In this document: piece by piece, positions 43,881-52,695 of the stretch | Position numbering within the stretch: position 1 is the first letter of the stretch | Layout of the letters: each line of letters starts with the position of its first letter | Assembly (NCBI GenBank): GCA_007753675.1 | Contig: CP036432.1 | Location: 7,194,233-7,258,232, forward strand | Reading direction: 5' to 3' | Source: Stieleria magnilauensis | GTDB taxonomy: Bacteria; Planctomycetota; Planctomycetia; Pirellulales; Pirellulaceae | Length of the DNA: 64,000 bases | Made by a program: the position numbers and the translations under genes | The notes under the pieces: model-generated | What the model was told of the DNA's origin: nothing | What the model saw: only the letters and a program-made list of their open reading frames with translations | Databases searched by the model: none

Positions 43881-44822
43881 CTAAACAGGGACGGGGATGC
43901 CGCGCAGCAGTTCCGCCATCAGCTGTTCAACGGTGTCACGGCTGGAATTGGCGGAGAAATCATCGACGAGCACGCGGTGGGAAAGCGTGGTCACGGCCAG
44001 CGATTTGACGTCATCGGGCGTGACAAAGTCGCGTTGCTCGGTCACCGCGCGGGCCTGGCAACCGCGGTAAAAACTGAGCGCCGCCCGGGTGCTGACCCCC
44101 AACCGAAACACGTCGGTTGTCCGCGTCAGTGCGACGATTTCCAGCAGGTAGTCTTGCAGCGATTCGTCGACACGCACCGAGCGGACGGCCGCTTGCGCCG
44201 ACACCACCTCGTCCGCCGTCACGACGCTCTTGATCGAATCGACGGGTTCGCCGGTGCGATGCGATTGCAACACCATGCGCTCACTGTCACGCTCGGGATA
44301 ACCGATGCTCGTCCGCATCAAAAACCGATCCATCTGACTTTCCGGCAACACGTACGTGCCTTCGAATTCAAACGGGTTCTGGGTCGCGACGACGATGAAC
44401 GGTTTCGGCAGGGGGTACGTGGTACCGTCCGCGGAGACTTGTCCGTCACTCATCGCTTCGAGCAACGCCGATTGGGTCCTCGGTGGAGCGCGATTGATTT
44501 CGTCGGCCAAAACCACATTGGAAAAAATTGGCCCCCGGGTGAATTGAAATTCACGGGTATCGCTGCGATAAATCGAGCTGCCGGTGATGTCGCTGGGCAA
44601 CAGGTCCGGTGTGAACTGAATTCGGCTGAATTCGGTATCAATACTGCCCGCCAACGCCTTGGCGGCGAGCGTTTTGCCCACGCCGGGGACGTCTTCGAGC
44701 AGTAGGTGTTCCCCGGCCAGTAACGTCAACACGATCGAGCGAACCGCCTCGTTTTTCCCCAGAATGACCGTTTCCATGTTTTCCCGCAGCCGTCGAGCGG
44801 TCTCGTAAGCATGCTGCATCAT
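43881..44822 (-). CDS. MoxR-type AAA ATPase
   Basis: 313 residues. Walker A is EDVPGVGKTLAAKAL, Walker B is NVVLADEINRAPPRTQSALLEAM, sensor 1 is FIVVATQNPFEFEGTYVLPESQMDRF. The sequence runs through the usual MoxR C-terminal lid domain. MoxR ATPases act as chaperones, often with VWA-domain and DUF58 proteins. Neither partner is found beside it here, so it is separated from the usual cluster. Divergent from the PQQ-like propeller gene, 125 bp apart. Confidence 0.95.
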   Translation of the reverse strand: MMQHAYETARRLRENMETVILGKNEAVRSIVLTLLAGEHLLLEDVPGVGKTLAAKALAGSIDTEFSRIQFTPDLLPSDITGSSIYRSDTREFQFTRGPIFSNVVLADEINRAPPRTQSALLEAMSDGQVSADGTTYPLPKPFIVVATQNPFEFEGTYVLPESQMDRFLMRTSIGYPERDSERMVLQSHRTGEPVDSIKSVVTADEVVSAQAAVRSVRVDESLQDYLLEIVALTRTTDVFRLGVSTRAALSFYRGCQARAVTEQRDFVTPDDVKSLAVTTLSHRVLVDDFSANSSRDTVEQLMAELLRGIPVPV

Positions 44823-44947
44823 CGATAAAACAAGATCGGGGAAGGGACGGCGAATCAGTGGTCGCCCATATTAACCCAGGTGTGACCGGTGGCGGAACCC
44901 ACGGCCGAGAACGCTGCTGCCGAAATGATTTTTGGAGAAAAGAGCCC

Positions 44948-46651
44948 ATGGCGGAGTCAATTCAACAGGCCCCGGACGAAAATCGCGACGATTCATCGAC
45001 CGAACCCGATCGGCCCGCCGATGTGCCTGCGACCAGAAAGCCGAAATTGGTCAACGCTGCAATCGCGTTCGCCCTGGCCGTCGTGATCACGGCCGTGGCG
45101 CAATACTTTGCACCGTCGTTCGATCACCAGAACGCCAACTTGATCGGATTGGCCTGTCTGTCGCTCGCCTCGCTGTACGTCTTGTTTAGTTTCCATCGGT
45201 TGGAAAGCTGGTCCGGCCACCGCTGGCGAGTCCCAACCTTAACCGTGGCCGCTGTCGCGGTTTTTTGGACGACCTTTCAATTCGATGGTTTTAGCGGCGA
45301 AATGCTTCCGCTGTTCCGCTGGCGGTTCGCCAGCGAATCGCCACACGAATTGAAATCGGTCACGCCCGGCGCCGTCGACGTGGGCCAAACACAGAGCGAG
45401 CCCCCGGCGTCCGAAACGCCGACCGAGACACCGATCACCGTCGCTGCGTCGCCCCAGTTTTTGGGTCCGAATCGCAACGGCGTCTATCCCGAACGCAGAT
45501 TCGCCACGCCGACGTCCGAATCCCAGGTCGATGTGTTGTGGGACCAGGGAATCGGTGAAGGCTGGTCCTCCTTCGCGGTGGCCGGCGAGCATGCGATCAC
45601 GTTGGAGCAACGCGACGACCAGGAATGCTTGACATGCTATCGGCTTTCCGACGGCGAGCTGGTTTGGATGCTGCAACACGCCGGGCGCCATGAGAACCCG
45701 CTCGGCGGGATCGGACCTCGTTCGACCCCGACGATCCAGGGCGATCGAGTCTACGCGACCACCGCGACGGGGTTCTTGTGGTGTGTGGATCGATCGACCG
45801 GGACCGTGCACTGGACCGCCGACCTGTTGGAGCTGGCCGGCTGGAGCGATCAAGATGCGTTCGAGGTCGCCGCACCCTGGGGCTATGCCTGCTCGCCGCT
45901 GCTGGTCGACGGTTTGTGTGTCACCAGCCTCGGCGGCCCCGGCGTTGACCAACCCGTTCGCTCACTGGTGGCGCTGGATGCGGAATCCGGAAATGTGGTC
46001 TGGCAGGCCGGTGACGACCAACTCAGTTACGCGTCGCCGATCGTGGCGACACTCGACGGCGAACGCCAAATCGTTTCGGTCAACGAGAAAACCGTCAGCG
46101 GACATCAGATTCACGACGGATCGGTGCTGTGGACCTTTTCATGGCCCGGCTCGACCAACACCAGCGCGAATTGTTCGTCGGCGGTGACCGTCAGAGAAAA
46201 TCGCGTCTTGGTCGGAAAGGGCTACGGCGGCGGCAGTGCGCTCGTCAGCGTGACCAAGGACAGTACCGGCTGGACGACGTCGGACGTGTGGCGAAGCAAC
46301 CGTGTGTTGAAGACCAAATTCAATCACACCTGTGTCGTCGGCGACGTCGGCTACGCCATCGGCAACGGCTCGCTGCAGGCGGTCAACTTAGAGGACGCGA
46401 CGACGTATTGGACGCAACCGAGACGAAGCCGCACCGGGCAGGGACAAGCCGTGCTGGCCGGTGACGTGTTGGTCGTCCAGGACGAAACGGGTGACCTGGT
46501 GTTCGTCGACGCGTCCATCGATGACTATCACGAATTGTTTCGCATGCCCGCACTGGACTCAAAGACCTGGAACATTCCCACCGTCGCGGGCCGCCACGTG
46601 CTGGTCCGAAACGACCGCCAAGCGATTTGTTTCCAATTGCCGGAGAAATAA
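44948..46651 (+). CDS. Membrane-anchored PQQ-like beta-propeller protein
   Basis: 567 residues from ATG 44948, with GGAG upstream; the frame extends to 44858. Residues ~35-125 contain three hydrophobic segments (VNAAIAFALAVVITAVAQYF; LIGLACLSLASLYVLF; VPTLTVAAVAVFWTTF). A propeller with BamB/PQQ-type repeats follows (LTCYRLSDGELVWML; FLWCVDRSTGTVHWT; VALDAESGNVVWQ; LVSVTKDSTGWTT). No PQQ-binding dehydrogenase active site is evident, so a scaffold or sensor role is as likely as enzymatic activity. Probably co-transcribed with the membrane protein 75 bp downstream. Confidence 0.85.
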   Translation: MAESIQQAPDENRDDSSTEPDRPADVPATRKPKLVNAAIAFALAVVITAVAQYFAPSFDHQNANLIGLACLSLASLYVLFSFHRLESWSGHRWRVPTLTVAAVAVFWTTFQFDGFSGEMLPLFRWRFASESPHELKSVTPGAVDVGQTQSEPPASETPTETPITVAASPQFLGPNRNGVYPERRFATPTSESQVDVLWDQGIGEGWSSFAVAGEHAITLEQRDDQECLTCYRLSDGELVWMLQHAGRHENPLGGIGPRSTPTIQGDRVYATTATGFLWCVDRSTGTVHWTADLLELAGWSDQDAFEVAAPWGYACSPLLVDGLCVTSLGGPGVDQPVRSLVALDAESGNVVWQAGDDQLSYASPIVATLDGERQIVSVNEKTVSGHQIHDGSVLWTFSWPGSTNTSANCSSAVTVRENRVLVGKGYGGGSALVSVTKDSTGWTTSDVWRSNRVLKTKFNHTCVVGDVGYAIGNGSLQAVNLEDATTYWTQPRRSRTGQGQAVLAGDVLVVQDETGDLVFVDASIDDYHELFRMPALDSKTWNIPTVAGRHVLVRNDRQAICFQLPEK

Positions 46652-46726
46652 AAAGTAACGCCAGCTTTCAGTTTGCAATTGGACCTGCCATCGCAAGCTG
46701 GAAGCTGACGCCACTGGGGTCCAGCC

Positions 46727-47809
46727 ATGACGTCACCAACCGCATCTGCCGTCTCGTCGACGCCCTGGCTGTTTAGCCGGTCGGTCGACCTGATGACCTT
46801 CGGTGGCAGTGCGCTGCTGGCCCTGGCAATGCTCGGCGTCGGGGGTGTGTTTGGCTGGCTGCACCAAGACACGCCCAGCTGGACCTGGGTGGTCGCGATC
46901 CTGTTGATCGATGTCGCCCATGTTTACGCGACAGGCTTTCGCGTCTATTTCGATCGCGCCGAACTGGCACGACGTCCATGGTTGTACGCGTTGACGCCGG
47001 GATTCGCGTTTGCCATCAGCTGGGCGCTGTACAGCGAAAGTGTCGATGTGTTTTGGCGATGCCTGGCCTATTTGGCGGTGTTTCACTTCATCCGCCAACA
47101 ATACGGCTGGGTGGCACTGTACCGCAACAAAGCCGGCGAAACGAATCGCTGGGGCCGCTGGATCGACACCGCAGCGATCTACTTGGCGACCGTGTACCCG
47201 CTGGTCTATTGGCACTGTCACTTGCCCCGAGAATTCTGGTGGTTTCGCCCCGATGACTTCGCGTCGTTTTCGCTGGACTGGTCGGCCTATCTGGCACCGT
47301 TCTACTGGTCCGCGATGGCGGCGTATTTCATCAAAGCGATCGGGTTGGCGGTGACGAAACGTCAATTCAACCCGGGCAAAGATCTGGTCGTGGCGACGAC
47401 GGCATTGTGTTGGTACCTGGGAATCATCACGTTCAATTCTGATTATGCCTTCACCGTGACCAACGTGATCATCCACGGGATTCCCTACATGGTGCTGGTC
47501 TACTGGTACCACCAGACATCCACACCAACGCAATCACGACCGCTGCCGTCGGTGGCGATGCGACTGTCGCGGTTCATCGGATTGATTTGGATCTTGGCCT
47601 ACGTCGAAGAATTGGTCTGGGACCGCGGCGTTTGGCACGAGCGGTCCTGGTTGTTCGGCGCGCCGTGGAACCTGGATTCGGTCGAGACGATTCTGGTGCC
47701 GTTGTTGGCCGTTCCGCAGATCACACACTATGTACTGGACGGCTTCATTTGGAAGCGGCGAACGAGCAGGAAGTTCGCGACGTTGGCGAGCCCGACCGGG
47801 GCCGGCTGA
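46727..47809 (+). CDS. Polytopic membrane protein with conserved-looking His clusters
   Basis: 360 residues with about eight hydrophobic segments. Several histidines lie in or next to membrane segments: DVAHVYAT, FHFIRQQYGW, YWHCHLP, NVIIHGIPYMVLVYWYH and HYVLDGFIW. Such a pattern is compatible with metal binding or a desaturase-like site, but it does not match a family I can name. The gene follows the propeller gene and converges on a single-CxxCH protein. Function unknown. Confidence 0.72.
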   Translation: MTSPTASAVSSTPWLFSRSVDLMTFGGSALLALAMLGVGGVFGWLHQDTPSWTWVVAILLIDVAHVYATGFRVYFDRAELARRPWLYALTPGFAFAISWALYSESVDVFWRCLAYLAVFHFIRQQYGWVALYRNKAGETNRWGRWIDTAAIYLATVYPLVYWHCHLPREFWWFRPDDFASFSLDWSAYLAPFYWSAMAAYFIKAIGLAVTKRQFNPGKDLVVATTALCWYLGIITFNSDYAFTVTNVIIHGIPYMVLVYWYHQTSTPTQSRPLPSVAMRLSRFIGLIWILAYVEELVWDRGVWHERSWLFGAPWNLDSVETILVPLLAVPQITHYVLDGFIWKRRTSRKFATLASPTGAG

Positions 47810-47823
47810 ATCCGCCACAGGCC

Positions 47824-49101
47824 CTACAGCGTTTCGGTGCTCGCCCAGGACGCCGGCAATCCGTCGATCGTTTGACGCAGGATCGCAAGGATGGACGCAC
47901 GGTCGTCCGAACTCAAGTGACGATACTCGTCGGAATCGTCTTGCCCGCTCAACACCCGCCACAGCCGTTCATAGACCTTCGCTTGCAGTTGCTCATCGAG
48001 CGCCGAAAATGCCGGGGAATAGATCGTGTAGCTGCAGGGAAAACGGAACAGACGCTTCTTCAGATCGAACTGTCGCAATGATTTTCCGTCGGCGGTCGTC
48101 GGGCCTTTGGCGACAAAGTCCTGCTGAAACTGATCAGAACCCTTGATCTCCGATTCCAACCTCGCTTCATCAACAAACAACAGATGGTCGACGACCAACT
48201 TGGCCGATTCATCGATCACCGTGTCCAACTGCGCCCGTTGGCCCGGTGAATCCGTCGACGTGTAGCGTGCCCGCCGCACGGCATAGTTCGCGTCGGTCAA
48301 ACGATTGTGCATCTCCACCTGATGCTCCAAGACCATCAAGGCCACGATATCGCTGCCGGCGACGGGCCACCGTGAAAGGTCGAACTGGCGACGAAGGGTG
48401 TCCGCGTTCGACTCGCCCAGCGAAACGAGTTCGTCGCCATCGAGAAACGCGTTGCCCATGTGTTTCATCGATCCGTGGTGGCCGGTCACGTACCAACCGC
48501 CCCAGCGTTCTTCGAGGGGACTGGTGTGGTCGGTCACGTACGTCTCGAGCAACAAATTAATCTTGCCGCTGCTACGTGCCATGACACTTTGAACCGTGTG
48601 CACGGGGATCTTGCCGTGATCGACCGTTTTTTCATGGCAGCCCAAGCAGCGAAAGTTTTCCCGCCGCATGTACGGTCGTCGCGGAGTCATCTGGATCGTG
48701 TAGTAAACGGCGCCGAGGTTGGGGTCGGCCACCGAGATCTCCAACAACGAACTGCCGCGCACCCATCCGACGTACACTTCATCCCCAAAGTAAATCGCTC
48801 GGGGGTTGGTCGGTGAAATCCGCCCGGTCTGTAAACTGGTCTTGGAAAAGACGAGGGCTTGGGACGAAATCGGAACGTCCAACTCGCTGAGGATCGATCG
48901 CAGGTAGCCGTACCCGTCTTCATAGACCAATTCCAGCTCCCCCGAATCCACTTTGTCGATCATCGCCGTGACGCGATTGTTCCCCTTGGTTTCGGTGTAA
49001 TTGATCGGCGCTTCGTCCAGACGTGTTTGGGCGTGGCACAGCGACTGGGCGGCCACGAGCAACACGAAAGCGAGAAACCGCAGCTTGATGAGGTCATGCA
49101 T
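47824..49101 (-). CDS. Secreted protein with a single CxxCH heme motif
   Basis: 425 residues from ATG 49101; the frame extends to 49161 but the signal peptide (KLRFLAFVLLVAAQSLCHA) begins after the later Met. One heme-attachment site, CLGCHEK, lies near residue 155. The rest shows no recognised enzyme motif, though several His residues (VTGHHGSMKHMGN, LEHQVEMHNRL) could ligate heme iron or another metal. It is probably a periplasmic monoheme protein of a family I recall as uncharacterised in planctomycetes and related phyla. It converges with the membrane protein gene (14 bp apart). Confidence 0.75.
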   Translation of the reverse strand: MHDLIKLRFLAFVLLVAAQSLCHAQTRLDEAPINYTETKGNNRVTAMIDKVDSGELELVYEDGYGYLRSILSELDVPISSQALVFSKTSLQTGRISPTNPRAIYFGDEVYVGWVRGSSLLEISVADPNLGAVYYTIQMTPRRPYMRRENFRCLGCHEKTVDHGKIPVHTVQSVMARSSGKINLLLETYVTDHTSPLEERWGGWYVTGHHGSMKHMGNAFLDGDELVSLGESNADTLRRQFDLSRWPVAGSDIVALMVLEHQVEMHNRLTDANYAVRRARYTSTDSPGQRAQLDTVIDESAKLVVDHLLFVDEARLESEIKGSDQFQQDFVAKGPTTADGKSLRQFDLKKRLFRFPCSYTIYSPAFSALDEQLQAKVYERLWRVLSGQDDSDEYRHLSSDDRASILAILRQTIDGLPASWASTETL

Positions 49102-49307
49102 CGGAGGTGGGATCGATTTGAACCGAAAGGCGGGTGGGACAGCAATCCAGGGCGAGTTCACGAGCGAGTCTACGCCCCTTGGTGGGCACTCGCCAGTCTA
49201 TCTTAGCGACACATCGAATGTGCGCGGACGGAAAAGGCGGCGATCACTTGGACGGGAAGCGTCCTGGAGATTCGGGGGTCGCGCACACCGGATCGGTGTG
49301 CAGACTT

Positions 49308-49413
49308 GATGGGTCAAAAAATTGATGGGTCAAAAAATAGGAAACCTCGACGAATCCGGTCGTCACCAACCCATTTTTTGACCAACCCATTTTTTGACCA
49401 ACGCATTTTTTGA
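49308..49413. repeat. 16-bp tandem repeats in both orientations (2 forward, 3 reverse)
   Basis: Forward units gatgggtcaaaaaat(t/a) at 49308-49323 and 49324-49339; reverse units ccaac(c/g)cattttttga at 49366-49381, 49382-49397 and 49398-49413. The two groups can pair into a long stem. A separate perfect palindrome, GCACACCG-gat-CGGTGTGC, lies just before at 49283-49301. All this sits in the 530-bp spacer between the divergent starts at 49101 and 49632, where no other gene is seen. Confidence 0.88.
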
Positions 49414-49631
49414 CCAACCGCTCCCCGCCGCCCAAACGGCTTCGGCACGCCAACGCCATGCGTCCTCATTCCGGAAACCACTGACCTCGTGCATGCGATC
49501 GAGTCGAGCGAATTCTGTCGCGAAATTGGCCGTCTAGTTGAGAACGCTCCCTGGTCAACTTATGATGCATCCAGGCACCGCCTTCGAATCTCTCCCAGCT
49601 CTCCCACCCGATCGCTCTGGATCACCTACTG

Positions 49632-50858
49632 ATGCGCACCGTCGTCGCCGTTCTCATCGTGGCCGGTTTCACCGTCACGTCATTCGCTTCCAATTGGCCG
49701 GAATTCCGAGGGCCATCGGGAGACGGTCATGCCGCTGACGCCAAGTTGCCCGTGGCGATCGACGAGTCGGTGGTCAAATGGAAAACACCGATCCACGGCA
49801 AAGGCTGGTCTTCGCCGGTGGTTTGGGACGACCAGATCTGGCTGACGACGGCGACCGAAGACGGGACGCGGATGTCGGTGATCTGTGTCGATCGCAACAG
49901 CGGCAAGATCCTGCACGACAAGGTGCTGCTGGAAAACGACTCGCCCGCGTTCTGCCACCCGATGAACAGCTATGCGACGCCGACGCCGGTGATCGAGGCC
50001 GGACGAGTCTACATCCACTTCGGCAGCTACCTGTCGGCCTGCCTGGAGACGTCGAATGCGGAAGTCATCTGGAAACGCGAAGACCTGGAATGTGATCACC
50101 ACCGCGGCCCCGCGTCGTCGCCGATATTGCATGACGGCAAGTTATTCATCGCCTATGACGGATACGACGTTCAATATGTCGTGGCACTCGATAAAGAAAC
50201 CGGCGAGACGATCTGGAAAACCAAACGCGAGATCGACTATGGCACCAACGACGGTGACCGGATGAAAGCCTATTGCACCGGCCAGGTCATCACCGTCAAC
50301 GGCCAAGAACAATTGGTCTACCCCAGTGCCGTCGCGACGATCGCTTACGATCCATCCAACGGCCAACCCCTTTGGACCGCCTACCACGAAGGCATGAACG
50401 CGTCGGCCCGGCCGCTGTACGGCGAAGGGTTGGTGTTTATCACCAACGGAATGGGGTCCATGATCGCGGTCAGCCCCGATGGGAAAGGAGATGTGACGGG
50501 GACACACATCGCATGGTCGGCTACCAAGAGCGTCGCCAAGAAATCGTCCCAGTTGCTCGTCGACGGCTTGCTGTACATGAACAGCGACGACGGCGTGATC
50601 TCGGCACGCGATCCGAAGACCGGGGATGTCCTCTGGCAAGAACGGGCCGGTGGATCCTTCGCCGCCTCACCGATCTATGCCGATGGCCGGATCTACGCCT
50701 TCAGCACCGAAGGGGACATTCTGACGTTCAAACCCGGCGAGACCTACCAGGAACTGGCAAAGACGACACTCGGCGACGGATTCATGGCCTCACCGGCGGT
50801 CGTCGGAAACCAATTGATCCTCCGCAGCAAATCCGTTTTGTACCTCATCGAGCAGTAG
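49632..50858 (+). CDS. Secreted PQQ-like beta-propeller protein
   Basis: 408 residues. A signal peptide (MRTVVAVLIVAGFTVTSFAS) leads into NWPEFRGPSGDGHA, the start common to planctomycete PQQ-repeat proteins. Propeller blades include SVICVDRNSGKIL, VVALDKETGETIWKTK, TIAYDPSNGQPLWTA, GVISARDPKTGDVLWQ and ILTFKPGETYQEL. Similar to BamB-like propellers but without a detected catalytic domain. Flanked on both sides by 16-bp repeat clusters. Expected to be periplasmic; function unknown. Confidence 0.87.
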   Translation: MRTVVAVLIVAGFTVTSFASNWPEFRGPSGDGHAADAKLPVAIDESVVKWKTPIHGKGWSSPVVWDDQIWLTTATEDGTRMSVICVDRNSGKILHDKVLLENDSPAFCHPMNSYATPTPVIEAGRVYIHFGSYLSACLETSNAEVIWKREDLECDHHRGPASSPILHDGKLFIAYDGYDVQYVVALDKETGETIWKTKREIDYGTNDGDRMKAYCTGQVITVNGQEQLVYPSAVATIAYDPSNGQPLWTAYHEGMNASARPLYGEGLVFITNGMGSMIAVSPDGKGDVTGTHIAWSATKSVAKKSSQLLVDGLLYMNSDDGVISARDPKTGDVLWQERAGGSFAASPIYADGRIYAFSTEGDILTFKPGETYQELAKTTLGDGFMASPAVVGNQLILRSKSVLYLIEQ

Positions 50859-50921
50859 CGTCATGCTTCATGCCAACAGGCCGGAGTAGCGGCAGGCGGC
50901 AGGTTGGACATGTTACTTACC

Positions 50922-51003
50922 GGCCGAAAAAATTGATTGGCCGAAAAAATTGATTGGTCAAAAAATTGATTGGTCAAAAAATTGATTGGTCAAAAGATTT
51001 GTT
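50922..51003. repeat. 16-17 bp tandem repeats, five copies
   Basis: Units ggccgaaaaaattgatt (50922-50938, 50939-50955, 17 bp each), ggtcaaaaaattgatt (50956-50971, 50972-50987) and ggtcaaaagatttgtt (50988-51003). They lie in the 192-bp spacer between the convergent propeller and lactonase genes. Confidence 0.88.
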
Positions 51004-51050
51004 GGCCATTAGACGGCGTTGGCGGTGCGTTCTTCGTTGCCGCGGTGGCA

Positions 51051-52316
51051 TCAACGTGGGGCTGCCAGATCCAGGAAGACCATGTGCGATGGGTTGCCGA
51101 CGGCGGCGTAGTGGCCGGTGAACTGCAACTCGCCTGTCTTGCGATTGACGTTGAAGATCGCGATGTGGTCGGCTCGCTGATTCAAGCAGTAAAAGAATTG
51201 TCCGGTGGGATCAAAGCTGAAGCTGCGTGGGTAATTCCCTCGCGTCCACTCTTCGCCCACAAACGTCAGCTCTCCGTCGTCACCGACGGCAAAGATCCCC
51301 ACGCTGTCGTGCAAGCGGTTGCCGGCATAAACAAACCGGCCGTCGTCGGACACCAAGATCTCTGAACAGAAATTGCTACCGACGAACTCCGGCGGCAGCG
51401 TCGAGACGGTTTGCCGCGCGGCCAAGCGTCCCGCGTCGGCGTCGTAGTCAAACAAGACAATCGTCGAACCTTCTTCCTGGATCGAATAGAACCAGCGACC
51501 GTTAGGGTGAAAATGGAAATGCCGCGGCCCATCGCCCGGTGGCAACGAAATCGCCGCCGGATCGTTGGGGGTCAAGACTCCGGTTGGTTCGTCGAATTGC
51601 CAAACAAAGATCTTGTCCAAGCCCAGGTCGGCGTGCAGCACATACTTTCCCGAAGGATCGGATTGGATCATGTGGGCGTGGGTGCGATCGTGGCCGCTGA
51701 TGGCAAAGCTGCCCGCCGGCGCGTGGGTCGCCTGTGTCGGCCCGATCGTGCCGGCGTCCTGCTTGACCTGAACCGGTTCCCCCAATCGCCCGTCCGCGGC
51801 GACCGGCAGTACCGCAACGCTGCCGCCGAAATAGTTGGCAACCAGAACAAACCGTCCGCTGGGATGAATGCTGATGTAGGTCGGGCCGGCACCGCCACTG
51901 CGGACGGTGCCCATCAAGGTCAACTTGCCGCTGGATCGATCGATCGAAAACGTACTGACCGAACCTTCCTTGCCTTCACCGACCCGATCGGTTTCATTGG
52001 CCGAGTACAGCCGCGTTCCCGCAGCGTTAACGGCCAGACAACTGGGACTTGTCCCCATCCGCTCTGTGCCGACCTCCGTCAACTCTCCCGTGCCGCGATC
52101 GACTTGAAACAGATGGATCCCCCGCCCATTGCCCGGCGGCAGATCGACTTGAGTCGGCAGCACGTCCTGAAGCGGCGAGCTAAACGTGCCGACATAGGCG
52201 ATCAACGGTGGGGCATCAGATTCTGCCTGGGCAACACCGTGGGCCACCGGGCCGACCGCGGCCAAGGCGACCGAGGTTTTTAAAAACGAACGTCGAGATC
52301 GAGAGAGTTGATTCAT
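51051..52316 (-). CDS. Lactonase-type seven-bladed propeller (6-phosphogluconolactonase family), Tat-exported
   Basis: 421 residues. The N-terminus carries a twin-arginine signal (SRRSFLKTSVALAAVGPVAHG), so it is exported folded. The mature part follows the lactonase family: YVGTFSSP, GRGIHLFQVDRGTGELTEVG, SCLAVNAAGTRLYSANET, GPTYISIHPSGRFVLVANYFGGSVAV, GPRHFHFHPNGRWFYSIQE and HIAIFNVNRKTGELQFTG. The cytoplasmic Pgl acts on 6-phosphogluconolactone; an exported copy more likely hydrolyses a sugar lactone or muconolactone-like compound. No partner enzyme is adjacent. Confidence 0.9.
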   Translation of the reverse strand: MNQLSRSRRSFLKTSVALAAVGPVAHGVAQAESDAPPLIAYVGTFSSPLQDVLPTQVDLPPGNGRGIHLFQVDRGTGELTEVGTERMGTSPSCLAVNAAGTRLYSANETDRVGEGKEGSVSTFSIDRSSGKLTLMGTVRSGGAGPTYISIHPSGRFVLVANYFGGSVAVLPVAADGRLGEPVQVKQDAGTIGPTQATHAPAGSFAISGHDRTHAHMIQSDPSGKYVLHADLGLDKIFVWQFDEPTGVLTPNDPAAISLPPGDGPRHFHFHPNGRWFYSIQEEGSTIVLFDYDADAGRLAARQTVSTLPPEFVGSNFCSEILVSDDGRFVYAGNRLHDSVGIFAVGDDGELTFVGEEWTRGNYPRSFSFDPTGQFFYCLNQRADHIAIFNVNRKTGELQFTGHYAAVGNPSHMVFLDLAAPR

Positions 52317-52526
52317 TACAACAAGTCACCGAGGGCGGGTAGGAGGGCGAGGACAGGGCGATCATTGTGATCGAAAGTCGATGGCTGCAACAACCCGCTT
52401 GGGGCCTGTTGATGAAAGCGGATATCCGCCAGCGCAGCGGTGATTCGCATCCGGGTGGATGGAGGAAACGCAATTGGGTCAAAACATTTTGTGGTCAAAA
52501 AATGACAGCACCAACGCAATCATCTT

Positions 52527-52584
52527 GGCATGCACAGCATGCCCTACGCGGCTAACGCAGCCCTATTGGCATGCACAGCATGCC
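52527..52584. repeat. Two copies of the GGCATGCACAGCATGCC palindrome
   Basis: Copies at 52527-52543 and 52568-52584, each followed by ccctac. They match the palindrome at 11821-11837 (loop TGT instead of ACA), which reads as the reverse complement. They lie in the 377-bp spacer (52317-52693) upstream of the lactonase gene, which otherwise holds only other repeats. Confidence 0.8.
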
Positions 52585-52596
52585 CTACCCGAATGC

Positions 52597-52695
52597 ACCC
52601 CATTTTTTGACCACCCCATTTTTTGACCAACAAATCTTCCTACCCCAAAATCTTCCTACCCCAAAATCTTCCTACCCCAAAATCTTCCTACCCTC
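52597..52695. repeat. Two kinds of 16-bp tandem repeats ending at a stop codon
   Basis: Two units accccattttttgacc (52597-52612, 52613-52628) are followed by four units aaatcttcctacccca/tc (52632-52647, 52648-52663, 52664-52679, 52680-52695). The last unit overlaps the TGA stop of the protease gene (52694-52696). On the minus strand both kinds begin with a GGT-like core, so they look like sequence variants of one 16-bp-period family. Confidence 0.88.

Noticed and set aside
43881..47809. MoxR-VWA-DUF58 gene cluster
   Set aside because: Only MoxR is present. The neighbouring genes encode an oxidoreductase, PII and propeller proteins, with no VWA or DUF58 domain visible.
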